From contig BTPG01000003.1 in assembly GCA_036245525.1 (NCBI GenBank), forward strand, positions 189,416,660 through 189,480,659: a DNA stretch of 64,000 nt, written 5' to 3'. This document shows, piece by piece, positions 22,289 through 31,668 of the stretch. The notes under the pieces were generated by a model. The model searched no databases and had not been told where the DNA came from. It saw only the letters and a program-made list of their open reading frames with translations. A program made the position numbers and the translations under genes. The DNA is from Semisulcospira habei (taxonomy: Eukaryota > Mollusca > Gastropoda > Semisulcospiridae). Every line of letters starts with the position of its first letter. Positions within the stretch are counted from its first letter, which is position 1.

Positions 22289-22395
22289 TTAACCCGGATT
22301 ACTGTGACCATGATAATTCAAGGGTAATGCCAGATTAGCTTGGCGCCTTCAGGCGCCAAGCTAATCTGGCACTACCCTTGAATTATCATGGTCAC
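22289..22395. repeat. TTAA hairpin, A-core without right flank
   Basis: TTAACCCGGATTACTGTGAC leads to a perfect core hairpin with arms of about 45 bases (GTGACCATGATAATTCAAGG and complement). The usual right flank is absent, so the right border is the hairpin base. Confidence 0.8.
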
Positions 22396-22517
22396 ATCAG
22401 ATGTATTTCTATGCCAACAAAGACCAACGTTTCTAACAGTCACGGCCAACAGCACACATTTTTGTATCGTCTGCTAAGAATATTCGACCTACAGATCTTA
22501 CGAGACCAAGAAAACAC

Positions 22518-22627
22518 CCGGGGCCAGTGGCAGGAGTGCGCTTAGTCCTGCGCCAGCCTCTATTCCGGAACCCCTTGCTTAGTAGCTGGCGCAGGACGAA
22601 GCACACTCCTGCCACTGGCCTCAGTGC
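22518..22627. repeat. Palindromic element type J
   Basis: GGCCAGTGGCAGGAGTGCGC at the left is complementary to GCACACTCCTGCCACTGGCC at the right, with CTGCGCCAGC/GCTGGCGCAG inside. Copies lie at 32605, 59645, 62612 and 63005. Confidence 0.8.
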
Positions 22628-22629
22628 CA

Positions 22630-22706
22630 CGCTCACACTGGCTGTCACCCTCGATTCATCACAGCTGATCAGCGGTTTCGAATTGAGGGGGACAACCAGT
22701 TTGGTC
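22630..22706. repeat. Palindromic element type K
   Basis: CACACTGGCTGTCACCCTCG pairs with GAGGGGGACAACCAGTTTGG around GCTGATCAGC. The following CTGATCGACCTGGCCCTTTC (from 22717) also occurs at 23889. Confidence 0.7.
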
Positions 22707-22752
22707 CACGCTTTCCTGATCGACCTGGCCCTTTCTCCTGCTTGACAGACGA

Positions 22753-23148
22753 TTGTGAAATGTTATATGTTTGGCCTTCCGAGGTGAGGAATTAACACAG
22801 AAATTTGGTTGCGTCCCACATTCGCGGACAGTTCTCGGCCAGTCAGACATATCCTGTTACACAATCACGAATGAAGTGAGCAGGCGTTAGCCATGAGCTA
22901 TCGAGCCACCATAAATCTCTCGACACAGGTACAATGCATTGGCCATCCAACTCTTTTCATATCAGCTGCCAGAGACATCGCAGGCGCAGATCAGTTACCT
23001 CCCGGGGTCCATTTAAATTTTTTTTTTGTGACCTTCGTCCTGACACGAAAGGGACGGTCCCTTCCCCCTCCCACACACACACACACTAAGTTGAAGTTGG
23101 TGTGGGGTGGGGTGCGAGAAGCGTCACCTTGTCACACACTTCTATGCG
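22753..23148. other. Intergenic, nothing recognised
   Basis: No gene or classified repeat is evident; short T run near 23017 and CA run at 23074-23086. Confidence 0.4.
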
Positions 23149-23312
23149 AGCTGGATGTCTTGGTGGTAGAGCGTTTGACTCTCGTCAGAAAGGTCCCGGG
23201 TTCGAATCCAGCTGGGGTCAAAATTTGTTCAGAGCCTATTCGGTGTCCCGAGTTTGAAATCACCTTCGTGGTGGACAAAAGACGTTAAGCCCTAAACGTT
23301 TTATTTTAAAAT
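23149..23312 (+). repeat. tRNA-derived SINE type 2
   Basis: The head can form a seven-pair acceptor stem (GCTGGAT with ATCCAGC) and has box B GGGTTCGAATCC. The conserved body GGGGTCAAAATTTGTTCAGA and 3' end GACGTTAAGCCCTAAACG follow, so this is a SINE and not a tRNA gene. Confidence 0.82.
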
Positions 23313-23638
23313 ACACTTCTACCAGGCACATTTACAGGAGAAGTACACGAGGTAGGTGGGGTGGGGGGTGCCAAACGTTAAAAAAGGAATTTGATATAGT
23401 AAAGTATGTGTGTGTGTGTGTCCAGAAGCCTCGAAACCACAACCCCTCCCCCTCCACCCCCACCCCAGATCAAGCCCCTGCGTCGCCCGATTCTCGTGAG
23501 CCCGTTCTGATGCGTGAGATGATGAGAATCTGTACCGCTTGCTTGTAGAGATATGTGTAAGTATACACATGTATATGTACTACATTTTCCAATGTAAACG
23601 CCTGTGGTCATACTCAGGCAAGCAGCCCCTTTCACACC

Positions 23639-23714
23639 ATCTGCAAGAGGCTTAGATTCCCGTGTGTCCCTTCATCTGCAAGGGCTCATGAGAATCTGTA
23701 CCTCTTGCTGGTAG
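23639..23714. repeat. TTAA hairpin type F core
   Basis: TGCAAGAGGCTTAGATTCCC and CATGAGAATCTGTACCTCTTG surround an altered loop CATCTGCAAGGG. Confidence 0.65.
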
Positions 23715-24079
23715 AAATTGTTGGTTTACGGGGGGGACCTTGCCGGGACTATTACATATGCGGTGTAACATGATCACTGATCAATTCAGGCGCACTGTCG
23801 CAATGCCATTTCGGACCTTGCAACGAACTGAACAAGTTATGTGATGGTTACAGTGATATAATAGCATCGAGCCATCTCTGCCTCTCTCCTGATCGACCTG
23901 GCCCTTTCTCCTGCTTGACAGACGATAGGCCACTAAGCGCAAAAGTCTATCGAGCCGATGTCGGCGGCAGTTTGCCGGCGGAAGTCCGTCCGATGAACTT
24001 TTGCGCGTTCGTGAGGCCACACTGTCTGCTTGACTACCAACCAGTCAGTATCAAATGTAATCTGGCACTGTACCCCCCC
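23715..24079. other. Intergenic with SINE 1 and type-L scraps
   Basis: 23762-23830 resembles the middle of SINE 1 on the minus strand (CTGATCAATTCAGGCGCACT). GCGCAAAAG at 23938 and CTTTTGCGC at 23998 bracket a small GC-rich hairpin like type L. Confidence 0.45.
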
Positions 24080-24262
24080 TTAACCCATATCATACTGAGG
24101 CTAAAAGCTTCAAATTTGTACACTGCCATATAATGCAAGCTACATTATAGTACTTACAGATAAGGATATAGACCGATGGCTTTAGTTCAAGGGTAGTGCC
24201 AGAATAGCTTGGCGCCTAAAGGCGCCAAGCTATTCTGGCACTACCCTTGAACTATTTTAGTC
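24080..24262 (-). repeat. TTAA hairpin type C, reverse orientation
   Basis: TTAACCCATATCATACTGAG begins the flank shared with 21566-21806 but reversed. A perfect core hairpin, GTTCAAGGGTAGTGCCAGAA and complement, ends at TTTTAGTC; a SINE 1 scrap follows to about 24310. Confidence 0.82.
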
Positions 24263-24462
24263 AGTATTTAGGTCCTACTCCACAGGCAATAGCTGTCCCT
24301 GTCCCAAATAACCATAGGCCGAAGTCAATTACACAGAGAAAATGCGGTGGGGATCTCAGATAAAAAGCTTTGTTATATCCTAGTTTGGTTATATTATACA
24401 ACCTTGTGTTTAAGTGAAGTCGACTATAGTATTATCTTTTGCCGAGTGGTACGTTTGCTACA

Positions 24463-24463
<1 letters not shown>

Positions 24464-24509
<46 letters not shown>

Positions 24510-24546
24510 ATAGTAATAATAATAGTAATGATGATAATAATAATAA
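24464..24546. repeat. (ACT)n/(AAT)n microsatellite
   Basis: About 17 ACT units (24464-24511) grade into AAT/AGT repeats. Confidence 0.9.
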
Positions 24547-24631
24547 TACGTAGATCTCAAAGAGCACCGTTTTACAGAACAAAGGCGCGTTTGTCTGCAT
24601 GTCGTTTGTTTGCAGTTTATTGCATTTTCAT

Positions 24632-25172
24632 TTAACACATTGGCCCAGCACAGAAATCCCCAAATTTTGAAGTGACCATCTGTGAAGGACTGTTTTACAA
24701 TTCTGGAGACAGATCGAGCATGATAGGTGAAGGGTGGTGCCAGAATAGCTTGGCGCCTATGGGCGCCAAGCTGTTCTGACACCACCCTTCAACTATCATG
24801 CTTTAGCCATGTACAACAAACCAAGGGGAATTTACCCGACCACACATAGTAATGCACCTTCGTGTTTGTGTATGTATGTTTCCCCTGCCTACTTCCCAAG
24901 TTCCGGAGAAAGACATGGGTTATATAAGAGACCTGATGCATCTTTTTTGAAGATGCAAATGATCGTCTTATTCTATACCTGCGTATTTCTCTGTGGGCTG
25001 GCGATTGGGTGCCTGATAGGCGGGGGCAAGGGATCTAACTGTTGTCCAGCGCTGAGTAATTCCACTTGGTTTGTTGTACAATTCTGCCAGCGCTAGCCTC
25101 ACCTATCTGGTTTGTGAGTATATCATGCTTTAGCCATGTCTTGCTGTGGTGTGTCGGGGCAGGATGAGTTAA
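24632..25172 (+). repeat. TTAA hairpin type D split by an E element
   Basis: TTAACACATTGGCCCAGCAC at the left and CAGGATGAGTTAA at the right are type-D ends. The core hairpin (GGTGAAGGGTGGTGCCAGAA and partner) is complete. The right flank is broken at TAGCCATG by a 309-base type-E element. Confidence 0.85.
24794..25138 (+). repeat. Element type E with 18-base target duplication
   Basis: The 18-base sequence TATCATGCTTTAGCCATG occurs at 24794-24811 and 25121-25138, with E (24812-25120) between. E starts TACAACAAACCAAGGGGAAT and ends ATCTGGTTTGTGAG. CCAAGGGGAAT near the left end is complementary to ATTCCACTTGG at 25060. A duplication this long is unlike classic DNA transposons. No coding capacity. 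Confidence 0.8.
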
Positions 25173-25383
25173 ATCAAAATTATTAACCGTATTAAATTGT
25201 GATCACCGAACATTTGAATGTATGGAAGTAAAGGACAGTAAATGGTCGCATTCAGCCAGCACTGGAGTACGCAAGATTTGATCCAGTGAACACTGGACCG
25301 TACTGTGGCGCAGCTGTCACCCGAACTCCACATGATCTCGACTGTCGGAAGAACAGTGATAGAAATGAGAGCGGCCTTTGACA

Positions 25384-25445
25384 GCAAAAGGCATAAATCC
25401 CCATGAGACCCAAGCGCCCGCTTTAGGATTTATGTCTCTTGCTGA
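25384..25445. repeat. TTAA hairpin type F core, diverged
   Basis: GCAAAAGGCATAAATCCCCA and GGATTTATGTCTCTTGC. A second, shorter version is at 25520-25567 (CAAGAGGGATAAATCCCCCA then ATTTATACCTCTTG). Confidence 0.6.
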
Positions 25446-25639
25446 TGTGTGATTTTTGCTATGAGGCCGTGCTTGGATTGTCACAAGAAAAATGATGTAT
25501 TTGAGATCGGCCTTTTAAAGCAAGAGGGATAAATCCCCCATGAGACCCTGATTTATACCTCTTGTTTGAAAAGGACGATTTCTTTTACACCATTCACACT
25601 TCTTGCTGATGGGGATTTTTGCTATAGGGCCGTGCTGGG

Positions 25640-25762
25640 ACTGAGAGTTATAGGTTATTTAATTAATTGAATGAGTAAATGATGTGTTTTATGGGCAGAC
25701 AGTGAATTTCCCCGTGAGGGATTAATAAAGTATTATTGTATTGTATTGTATTGTATTGTGTG
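25640..25762 (+). repeat. Non-LTR retroelement tail with (TTGTA)n
   Basis: GTGAGGGATTAATAAAGTAT followed by TTGTA repeats to 25760; the reverse-complement pattern is at 11068-11120. Confidence 0.55.
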
Positions 25763-25825
25763 TGACGTCCTTGCAAGCGATGCATACTTTTAGTACCTTG
25801 CTTTGTTGGTTGTGAGATTCTGGCG

Positions 25826-25884
25826 AATCCCCACGGCTTGAAGGGCTCATGAGGATCTATTCCTCCTGTAGATGAGAGGCGTTC
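25826..25884. repeat. TTAA hairpin type F, half
   Basis: GAATCCCCACGGCTTGAAGG then CTCATGAGGATCTATTCCTC; left arm damaged. Confidence 0.5.
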
Positions 25885-26062
25885 GCAGAGAGGTTATGCT
25901 TTTGACGCCGTAGAGTCATGATACGGGGATCTGGGCTTTTCTCGCTTTCACAGGTCGCCAACAATAGGGGTAGACTTTTTAGTGGTGTATTATCACACAA
26001 GGTCAGACATTTCGATCTGCTGGAAGGACAGAGCCTCTGTAGCCAGACGTTCCCAGTATATA

Positions 26063-26165
26063 TTCTGAAGGGCAAAAGAAATGCGACTTTTTGATTCATC
26101 GGGAACACTTGAGGGCTTTCTATGATTAAAATAATGTCGCATTTCTTTTGCTCGTCAGTATATGA
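26063..26165. repeat. Palindromic element type I
   Basis: GGGCAAAAGAAATGCGACTT on the left and GTCGCATTTCTTTTGCTCGT on the right, ending CAGTATAT. Confidence 0.7.
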
Positions 26166-26356
26166 TGTGGCCTTCTGTGGGTGGGAGTACTTCCCCGCTG
26201 TTCTGTACGAGGAGTTTCCATCATAATGAGCACAAGCTATTTATTTTTTCATCCGCGTGAGGTTGTAGAATTGATTCTCTCTACGCCTCTTTTTTTTGTG
26301 TGGAAAAAACTGACTAAATAAAGAGACTATACTGACTATCTGGAGACCAGGTAAGT

Positions 26357-26507
26357 TTAACCCTTTCAGCCCCGGATCCCTACAGCAGGAGACGGCTTGA
26401 CCATGATAATTCAAGGTTAGTGCCAGATTAGCTTGGCAACTGGTACATAGGCTTTAGGCAACACCTCCAAAATTTGAGAAATGGGACCTTGGGGCTAAGA
26501 GGGTTAA
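26357..26507 (+). repeat. TTAA hairpin type A, right stem deleted
   Basis: TTAACCCTTTCAGCCCCGGA to CTAAGAGGGTTAA with both ends intact. The core keeps only its left arm (to AGATTAGCTTGG) and jumps to CAACTGGTACATAGG, so the hairpin arm was lost between intact termini. Confidence 0.85.
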
Positions 26508-26577
26508 TTAGTGTGAATAGTTAGATAATTATGGACTAACGGAGGATTGGGGTATATTTCTCTTGTCTGTTTCGTGG

Positions 26578-26648
26578 ACACACCGGTTGGCGCCCTCGAT
26601 TCGGTCCGTGGATCGCAGCGAATCGAGGGAGCCAACCAGTGTGTGTCG
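26578..26648. repeat. Palindromic element type K
   Basis: GGTTGGCGCCCTCGATTCG pairs with CGAATCGAGGGAGCCAACC around GTCCGTGGATCG. Confidence 0.75.
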
Positions 26649-26689
26649 TGGAATTAGCTTTGTTTGTCGGATTATGGACTTTTTCTGCA

Positions 26690-26765
26690 AATAGGGGACT
26701 TAGATCGGCCATGAGAGTTCAAGGGTGTTGCTAGAATAGATTGGCGGCTGTCTCCAAAACTGGAG
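26690..26765 (+). repeat. Fragment of A/C/D core
   Basis: GATCGGCCATGAGAGTTCAA then GGGTGTTGCTAGAATAGATTGG is a diverged left core arm followed by GTCTCCAAAACTGG. Confidence 0.5.
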
Positions 26766-26929
26766 TTTAGTCTTTCATGGGGAGTGTCCACCTCATTCCT
26801 TAGTGTGTACCTTCTTTCGCGACATCCATAAATTTAAAAAAAGTTGGCATTGTTAGCATGAGGCATCTTCCAAGGATGGCTTACGCATTTGTATGGGAAC
26901 TTGAAGCACCTCGCCATGACACAGAGTTC

Positions 26930-27007
26930 TTAACTCATTCGCGGCCAGCCGCGTCCGGATGCGCGGCTGGCCGCGCATCCGGATGCGGCTGGCCGCGAAT
27001 GAGTTAA
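26930..27007. repeat. TTAA hairpin type G, intact near-perfect palindrome
   Basis: The 78-base element starts TTAACTCATTCGCGGCCAGC and ends CGAATGAGTTAA. The stem runs end to end with two mismatched positions. It is the intact reference for the split copy at 5930. Confidence 0.9.
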
Positions 27008-27059
27008 GGTCCGAAATCACAGACCAACACACGTGTAGACTCAACCCTCTCCTACCCTC

Positions 27060-27123
27060 CTCCTCCCCCCTCCCCCCAAAAAAAACCTTAATTTAATAAG
27101 AAATAAAAAATAAAAAATAAAAA
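27060..27123. repeat. C-rich then A-rich tract
   Basis: CCTCCCCCCTCCCCCC runs into AAATAAAAAATAAAA repeats. A half type-H arm (GAAATCACAGACCAACACAC) precedes at 27012. Confidence 0.7.
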
Positions 27124-27489
27124 TAGTCCAACATTAATTGCGAGGTTATGTCGGTTCAGACAGATATGCCACGGGGATGCTAAATGATATTTTGATTAGA
27201 CCAGCGTCTGATACCAGCCTCCCATGCTGAGGTTTCCAAGTCGCCTTATCCGGGCCCCGCGGCATCCAACCCAGGCTTTCGCCAGCGGGAGACATAGACA
27301 CAAACGAGCACTTGCAGCGCAGATTGTAATGGCGAATTTTGAAAAAAATCTATGTCTCGAGGTGGAGTTGCTGACCGCGAGCAGTTTCAGCTGTACCTCA
27401 GATGGAGGTTGCTATTTTGGGGGGGTGAAGCGTACGGCAACATAGACCTGTATCATCGTTGTACGGATACGGATTCATATTATTGATTT

Positions 27490-27580
27490 CTTTAAACCTT
27501 TGCTGTCGGTAGCGGTTTTGTCGCCATGATTCATGCAGACAAAAACCGCTACCTATATCCACATGGATAATTTGGTGAAT
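27490..27580. repeat. TTAA hairpin type B, diverged
   Basis: TTTAAACCTTTGCTGTCGGT, then GCGGTTTTGTCGCCATGATT pairs with AAAAACCGCTACC; the right end has decayed. Confidence 0.6.
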
Positions 27581-27675
27581 ATTGTAGGCTGGTTATGTAG
27601 CCTTGGACGGGTGTCCGGTATCATCGCCGGGTCGAATGTACCTTTAAACCCTTGACAGCTTCATTAGTCGTAAAA

Positions 27676-27809
27676 GAAGTAACCCTTCCGCTGTCGGTAG
27701 CGGGTTTTGTGGCCATGATTCCCCTATCGACAGCCAAAGAGTCAATTCATTCGAGACGCGCCTTTTGGGCCGCGTATCCGCATACGACACGACTCTAATG
27801 AGTTAAAAC
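27676..27809. repeat. Type B followed by type G, both degraded
   Basis: 27678-27748 reads CCGCTGTCGGTAGCGGGTTT to ATCGACAGCCAAAGAGTCAA (B). 27750-27806 reads CAATTCATTCGAGACGCG to ACTCTAATGAGTTAA (G). Confidence 0.6.
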
Positions 27810-27989
27810 TAGAAATAAGTTGTACCGTTTTGCTGCGACTCGCGGGCAGCGCTTAGCTTGACTTGCATGTAGTGTTCGGCCGACCATTAGTAATTTTAGA
27901 CTGAGTGAGAGCCACGTCAGTGAAGGTCGAGTGGAATTAGGGGAAGTTGGATGCAGGTCTGTAATTATCCTCACGATGATTTGATTGGA

Positions 27990-28203
27990 TTAACTCATTC
28001 TACCCCAGACACACCACAGCAAGTTAAGGACCGACCATGATAGTTCAAGGGTGATGCCAGAATAGCTTGGCGCCCATAGGCGCCAAGCTATTCTGGCATC
28101 ACCCTTGAACTATCATGGTCGATCTGTGTCCTGCACTGCAATGCGGTCTTTAGAGAACAACGGCAAAATTTGGGGATTTCGGTGTTGGGGTAGAATGAGT
28201 TAA
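27990..28203 (+). repeat. TTAA hairpin type D, complete
   Basis: Starts TTAACTCATTCTACCCCAGA, ends GGGGTAGAATGAGTTAA. A perfect core (GATAGTTCAAGGGTGATGCC and complement) surrounds GGCGCCCATAGGCGCC. Closely matches 34326-34539. Confidence 0.92.
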
Positions 28204-28265
28204 CACACCCAGAGTTGAGCTGTTTCAAAGAGACGATTCTGGAAACTGCTCAGGGCGGTATCACA

Positions 28266-28340
28266 GGGTTTGTCCGGGCTTTTAATCCCCTGTTTTCGTC
28301 GATACTCGTGCAGTTTTTACCGACTTCTGATTTCCGAACA
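28266..28340 (+). repeat. Palindromic element type Q, right half
   Basis: TTTGTCCGGGCTTTTAATCC to CGACTTCTGATTTCCG matches the right arm of 362-525. Confidence 0.65.
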
Positions 28341-28472
28341 ACGCCTATCACATGTGTCACGGGCAGTGCTTACACGGTTACAGTGCGTGTAGTGTCTGAC
28401 CGACGATTTCAGACACGCGACTGTCCACTGGAATACATTATTAGAGGCGGAACTGAGTTGGATGCACTGCGG

Positions 28473-28512
28473 GGCCAGTTGCATGAGTGAGCTCAGTCTT
28501 GCATGACGGACC
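28473..28512 (+). repeat. Palindromic element type J, left end
   Basis: GCCAGTTGCATGAGTGAGCT only; the stem is lost. Confidence 0.5.
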
Positions 28513-28642
28513 CCAGGTCTGTAATTACCATAACGACGCGGTGAGTGGATTAACGCCGACAGCGGTGGGCTGCATGGGTGTCTGTCATGGGGGGAAGTCA
28601 CACGCCATCTGCCAACTTTGGCAGCCGTTGTGCTTGTTGTCG

Positions 28643-28713
28643 TGTGCTGGTCTGTGATTTCGGACCTTACGACCTGAAGGCCGTAAGGCCCAAAATCACA
28701 GACCAGCACACGG
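28643..28713. repeat. Palindromic element type H
   Basis: GTGTGCTGGTCTGTGATTTC and AAAATCACAGACCAGCACAC around ACCTGAAGG; nearly perfect. Confidence 0.82.
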
Positions 28714-28754
28714 TTTTTTCTTTTTTTTTAAACCAAGCAATTAATGGGGTAGCC

Positions 28755-28785
<31 letters not shown>

Positions 28786-29398
28786 ACGTGGGCTATTTCT
28801 GTAATGCTTAGGCTGGGACTAACTTTTAGTGTCATGTAAATTCTTTGCTTATTTTGTGTTTGTATGTAAGATATCGTCAGGGACCCAGTGTTTCTTATAA
28901 GCAAACTTTTCGGTGACAACTGAAAACGTGTTGTTGTATCCGACTTTTTCTTTTGTTTAACGCGAGCTTGTTATAAGCGAAGTGGACTGCGTTTATGTGT
29001 CTATGTGCATTTCAGTTTAAAAAAAATTGTTTACTCGTGTCTAATGAGCTTTTGCTGACAGGTGCTATTTCTGTACAGTGTCTGGGAATAAACTTCGTCA
29101 TTTGTATAAGTCCGTTCGATTAATTATGCATACATTTTTTGTGCGCTTTCCTGCTTTCTGTTATGTTGAAATCCAGCTGGCAACGCATCAACCAAATGCA
29201 ATGCCGCTGCACTGTGACAACAGGCGCAGCAGGCGAACTGGCAGTGTGGGAATTAATTTTAGGGAGCACTCTCTAAATAACGACCCTTTGTTTAGAAGCT
29301 GACACGGTGCTGCGCAAATTTGAGGCAGTGCCAACCGGATAACGAACCGTGCTTGCTAAATACAAACTCTCATCTCTTGAGGAATGCGTAGAGGTATC
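28714..29398. other. Intergenic, poly-T run, nothing recognised
   Basis: A 25-base T run at 28756-28780. No gene. Confidence 0.45.
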
Positions 29399-29480
29399 AT
29401 GATGCCAGCAAGAGGCATAGATTCTCATGAGCCCTTGCGAATGCGGGGGCGCATGAGAATCTATGCCTCTTGCATTTTTG
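29399..29480. repeat. TTAA hairpin type F core
   Basis: AGCAAGAGGCATAGATTCTC and GAGAATCTATGCCTCTTGC, strongly complementary, around CCCTTGCGAATGCGGGGG. Confidence 0.72.
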
Positions 29481-29557
29481 TTGTCAGCCGATGCATGTTC
29501 GGATAACGCAAATTGTTGATGAAGTTCTCTTCTTGGGGAATACGTGAACAATGACGT

Positions 29558-29630
29558 CAGCAATTGGTATAGATTCTCATGAGCCCCTGCATTCGCGGGG
29601 GCTCATGAGGATCTGTGCTTCTTGTCTTAG
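29558..29630. repeat. TTAA hairpin type F core
   Basis: GCAATTGGTATAGATTCTCA and CATGAGGATCTGTGCTTCTTG around CCCTGCATTCGCGGGGG. Only 80 bases after the preceding F core; about 80 bases of flank (CCGATGCATGTTCGGATAACG, CGGTGGCTGCATGTCCAGAT) are also similar, so this may be a local duplication. Confidence 0.7.
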
Positions 29631-29833
29631 CGACGTCGGTGGCTGCATGTCCAGATAACGAAAAACCGTGCCTTCCTCTCAGCGCGAAACAAGTGGCTTC
29701 TTTGTGTAATAGCCAAATGGTACGGATATTTTGCTGTCGTTAACTTTTGACACTTCTCGGCTCTCCTTTGAAGTTGTATGTATGATCTTGTTTACGTTTT
29801 CCGAAGTGTTCGTTACCGTTGCACTTGAATGAC

Positions 29834-29996
29834 AAGTGCAAACGTATACAAACCAAGGGGAATCACAGCGCTGGACAAACAGTTAGATCCCCTGTTTAAC
29901 TGTTTGTCTGTCCAGCGCTGTGATTCCCCTTGGTTTGTATACAATTCTGCCAGCGCTAGCCTCACCTATCTGGTTTGTGAGTAAGTGCAAACGTAT
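29834..29996. repeat. Element type E, short hairpin form with 14-base target duplication
   Basis: AAGTGCAAACGTAT flanks the element (29834-29847, 29983-29996). Inside, ACAAACCAAGGGGAATCACA is fully complementary to TGTGATTCCCCTTGGTTTGT, with GGGATCTAACTG-type loop. It ends CTCACCTATCTGGTTTGTGA as in the copy at 24812. Confidence 0.82.
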
Positions 29997-30107
29997 GTTC
30001 ACTGAGAGCGTTTACCGAATACAAGGTCCGATACAGTGTCACTGTCCACTGATGATACTGAAGTTTTGCAAGTGGTGACTAGCTAGCTAGTTTGGGGTTT
30101 AGACCAT

Positions 30108-30246
30108 TTAACCCCAAGGCCGGATTTCCCAAATTCTGGAGGTGTCATCTAACGACTATGTACCAGTTGCAGGAGATGGATCGAACATGATAATTCAAGG
30201 GTAGTTCCAGATTATCTTGGCACCTGCTCTAGGGCTTTGGGGTTAA
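30108..30246 (-). repeat. TTAA hairpin type A, reversed and with stem lost
   Basis: TTAACCCCAAGGCCGGATTT to GCTTTGGGGTTAA. It carries the TTTCCCAAATTCTGGAGG flank at the left, reversed relative to other A copies. Only one core arm remains. Confidence 0.75.
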
Positions 30247-30252
30247 ATGGGT

Positions 30253-30408
30253 TCCACGGCACAACACTGAAAATGGATGATGGGGACAGGGACAGGTATT
30301 ACCTATGGATGACGTCCTGAACATTGAACAATTAAGGCGCACCGCAGCTGTGCCACTTTGATGTACTAGGACCTTTCAACTGACATTGCTATAGAACGAA
30401 CCCGTCTT
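30253..30408 (-). repeat. tRNA-derived SINE type 1, 3' part (minus)
   Basis: CCACGGCACAACACTG to CTTTGATGTACTAGGACC TTTCAAC; head missing. It directly follows the TTAA of a type-A element, as in the 20.4 kb nest. Confidence 0.7.
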
Positions 30409-30715
30409 TTAGGTAAGTATACTTACTTGCTAATGATGCTCATGATAAAACGTATGCAAATATGAACTGATTTATGATTTTGCCGTACGGTGACTCTCAT
30501 TTTGATTATAAACCTGGAAGTGTCCTTCTACCGAATGACCACAAGTCAGACGTATCTGCGAAATAACCGTGGGATGGTTCGACTCTGATGCCTGGAGGTT
30601 AGTGTCAACTGTTTAAACGTTTGGGGCTGAACGTTTGAAGGCTTCGTTTGAAACCAACGACTCGCAACAACGAACGAAAACGAAAGAAAACGAAAGCACG
30701 GCTGACAGACATTAC

Positions 30716-30896
30716 TCCAAACATCTCCCGCGGATGGCTAATGTGTATCTGTGCCTCTTGGAGATGTTTGGAGTCAGTGTTGAGGATCTGTGCCTCTTGG
30801 AGATGTTTGGAGTGTTGATGATATGTGCCTCTTGGAGATGTTTGGAGTGTTGAGGATCTGTGCCTCTTGGAGATGTTTGGAGTGTTGTGTATGCTC
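30716..30896. repeat. Tandem repeat from a type-F-like arm, about 4 units
   Basis: GTGCCTCTTGGAGATGTTTG GAGT repeats four times (from about 30751, 30789, 30827, 30859), with unit lengths of about 32 to 38 bases. The inverse sequence ACTCCAAACATCTCC occurs at 30716, so the array can fold on itself. Related to the palindrome at 59170-59420. Confidence 0.75.
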
Positions 30897-30956
30897 ATGG
30901 AATAGGCTGGTTATCCGCCGTTATTTTGCTCTTGTTGGCTGTTGGTAGTCATTCGT

Positions 30957-31125
30957 GCAAACGAAACCTTACTATTATGCCCACGACCACGAAGGTGATT
31001 TCGAGTCAAACACGAGGCTGAGCAAAATTTGACCCCAGCCGTCCGAGATTCCGCCGTCATCTTTTCGGACGAGAGTCAAACGCTGTGGTACCACCTGAGC
31101 CATCCAGCTAGACCGCCACGTGCCA
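30957..31125 (-). repeat. tRNA-derived SINE type 2 (minus), diverged
   Basis: ACGAAGGTGATTTCGAGTCA then AAAATTTGACCCCAGC and a head on the minus strand CTAGCTGGATGGCTCAGGTGG. Box B has decayed. Confidence 0.65.
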
Positions 31126-31317
31126 GAGAGGACACCAGCTTCTTAGTAATCTAGTACGGTTTCCAAAAAGAGACATGCTGTTAATGGTAAGGTCAACGAG
31201 GAAGACATGTTTTTTTTATATATTTTTTAAAAACTTTTATGCCGATCTGCTACTTTGGACTGATGGCTTAAAGCTGAAAGGTTCAGAATCGCAGACCAGC
31301 TTGCTAGAAAACTTTTT

Positions 31318-31392
31318 TTGTGTGTTGGTGTGTGGTTGTTGGACCTTTCGGCTAAAAGCTGTAAGGTCCAAAGTCACATACCAGCACACTTC
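31318..31392. repeat. Palindromic element type H
   Basis: TGTGTGTTGGTGTGTGGTTG and GTCACATACCAGCACAC; a half copy (CAGAATCGCAGACCAGCTTG) lies at 31265-31300. Confidence 0.7.
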
Positions 31393-31554
31393 GTTTACTT
31401 GCTGCAAAATAAGCTACGAGCCTGATCTAAGATTTGTCCCCTCAGGGCACGCCTAGAAACAGTAGGCCTACCTGTTTTTTTCTTCGTCTTCGTACAGCCG
31501 TCGGATACAATATATGAAACTCCCTCATTTTGAGGCACAGCTGGGGCACATCTT

Positions 31555-31613
31555 TCGCCAGCAAGAGGTACAGATTCAGATTTATGTGAATCTGTGCCTC
31601 TTGCGAGCGGGAG
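31555..31613. repeat. TTAA hairpin type F core with short loop
   Basis: AGCAAGAGGTACAGATTCA and TGAATCTGTGCCTCTTGC around GATTTA. Confidence 0.68.
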
Positions 31614-31668
31614 AGGCTTGGTGAGGGACTTTGCACAGCCTGTGGGAAAGAAGATGTGGCAGGCGTCT

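Noticed and set aside
30716..30896. CRISPR-like array of regular palindromic repeats
   Set aside because: Unit lengths vary, there are no unique spacers and the unit derives from a local hairpin element in a eukaryotic genome.
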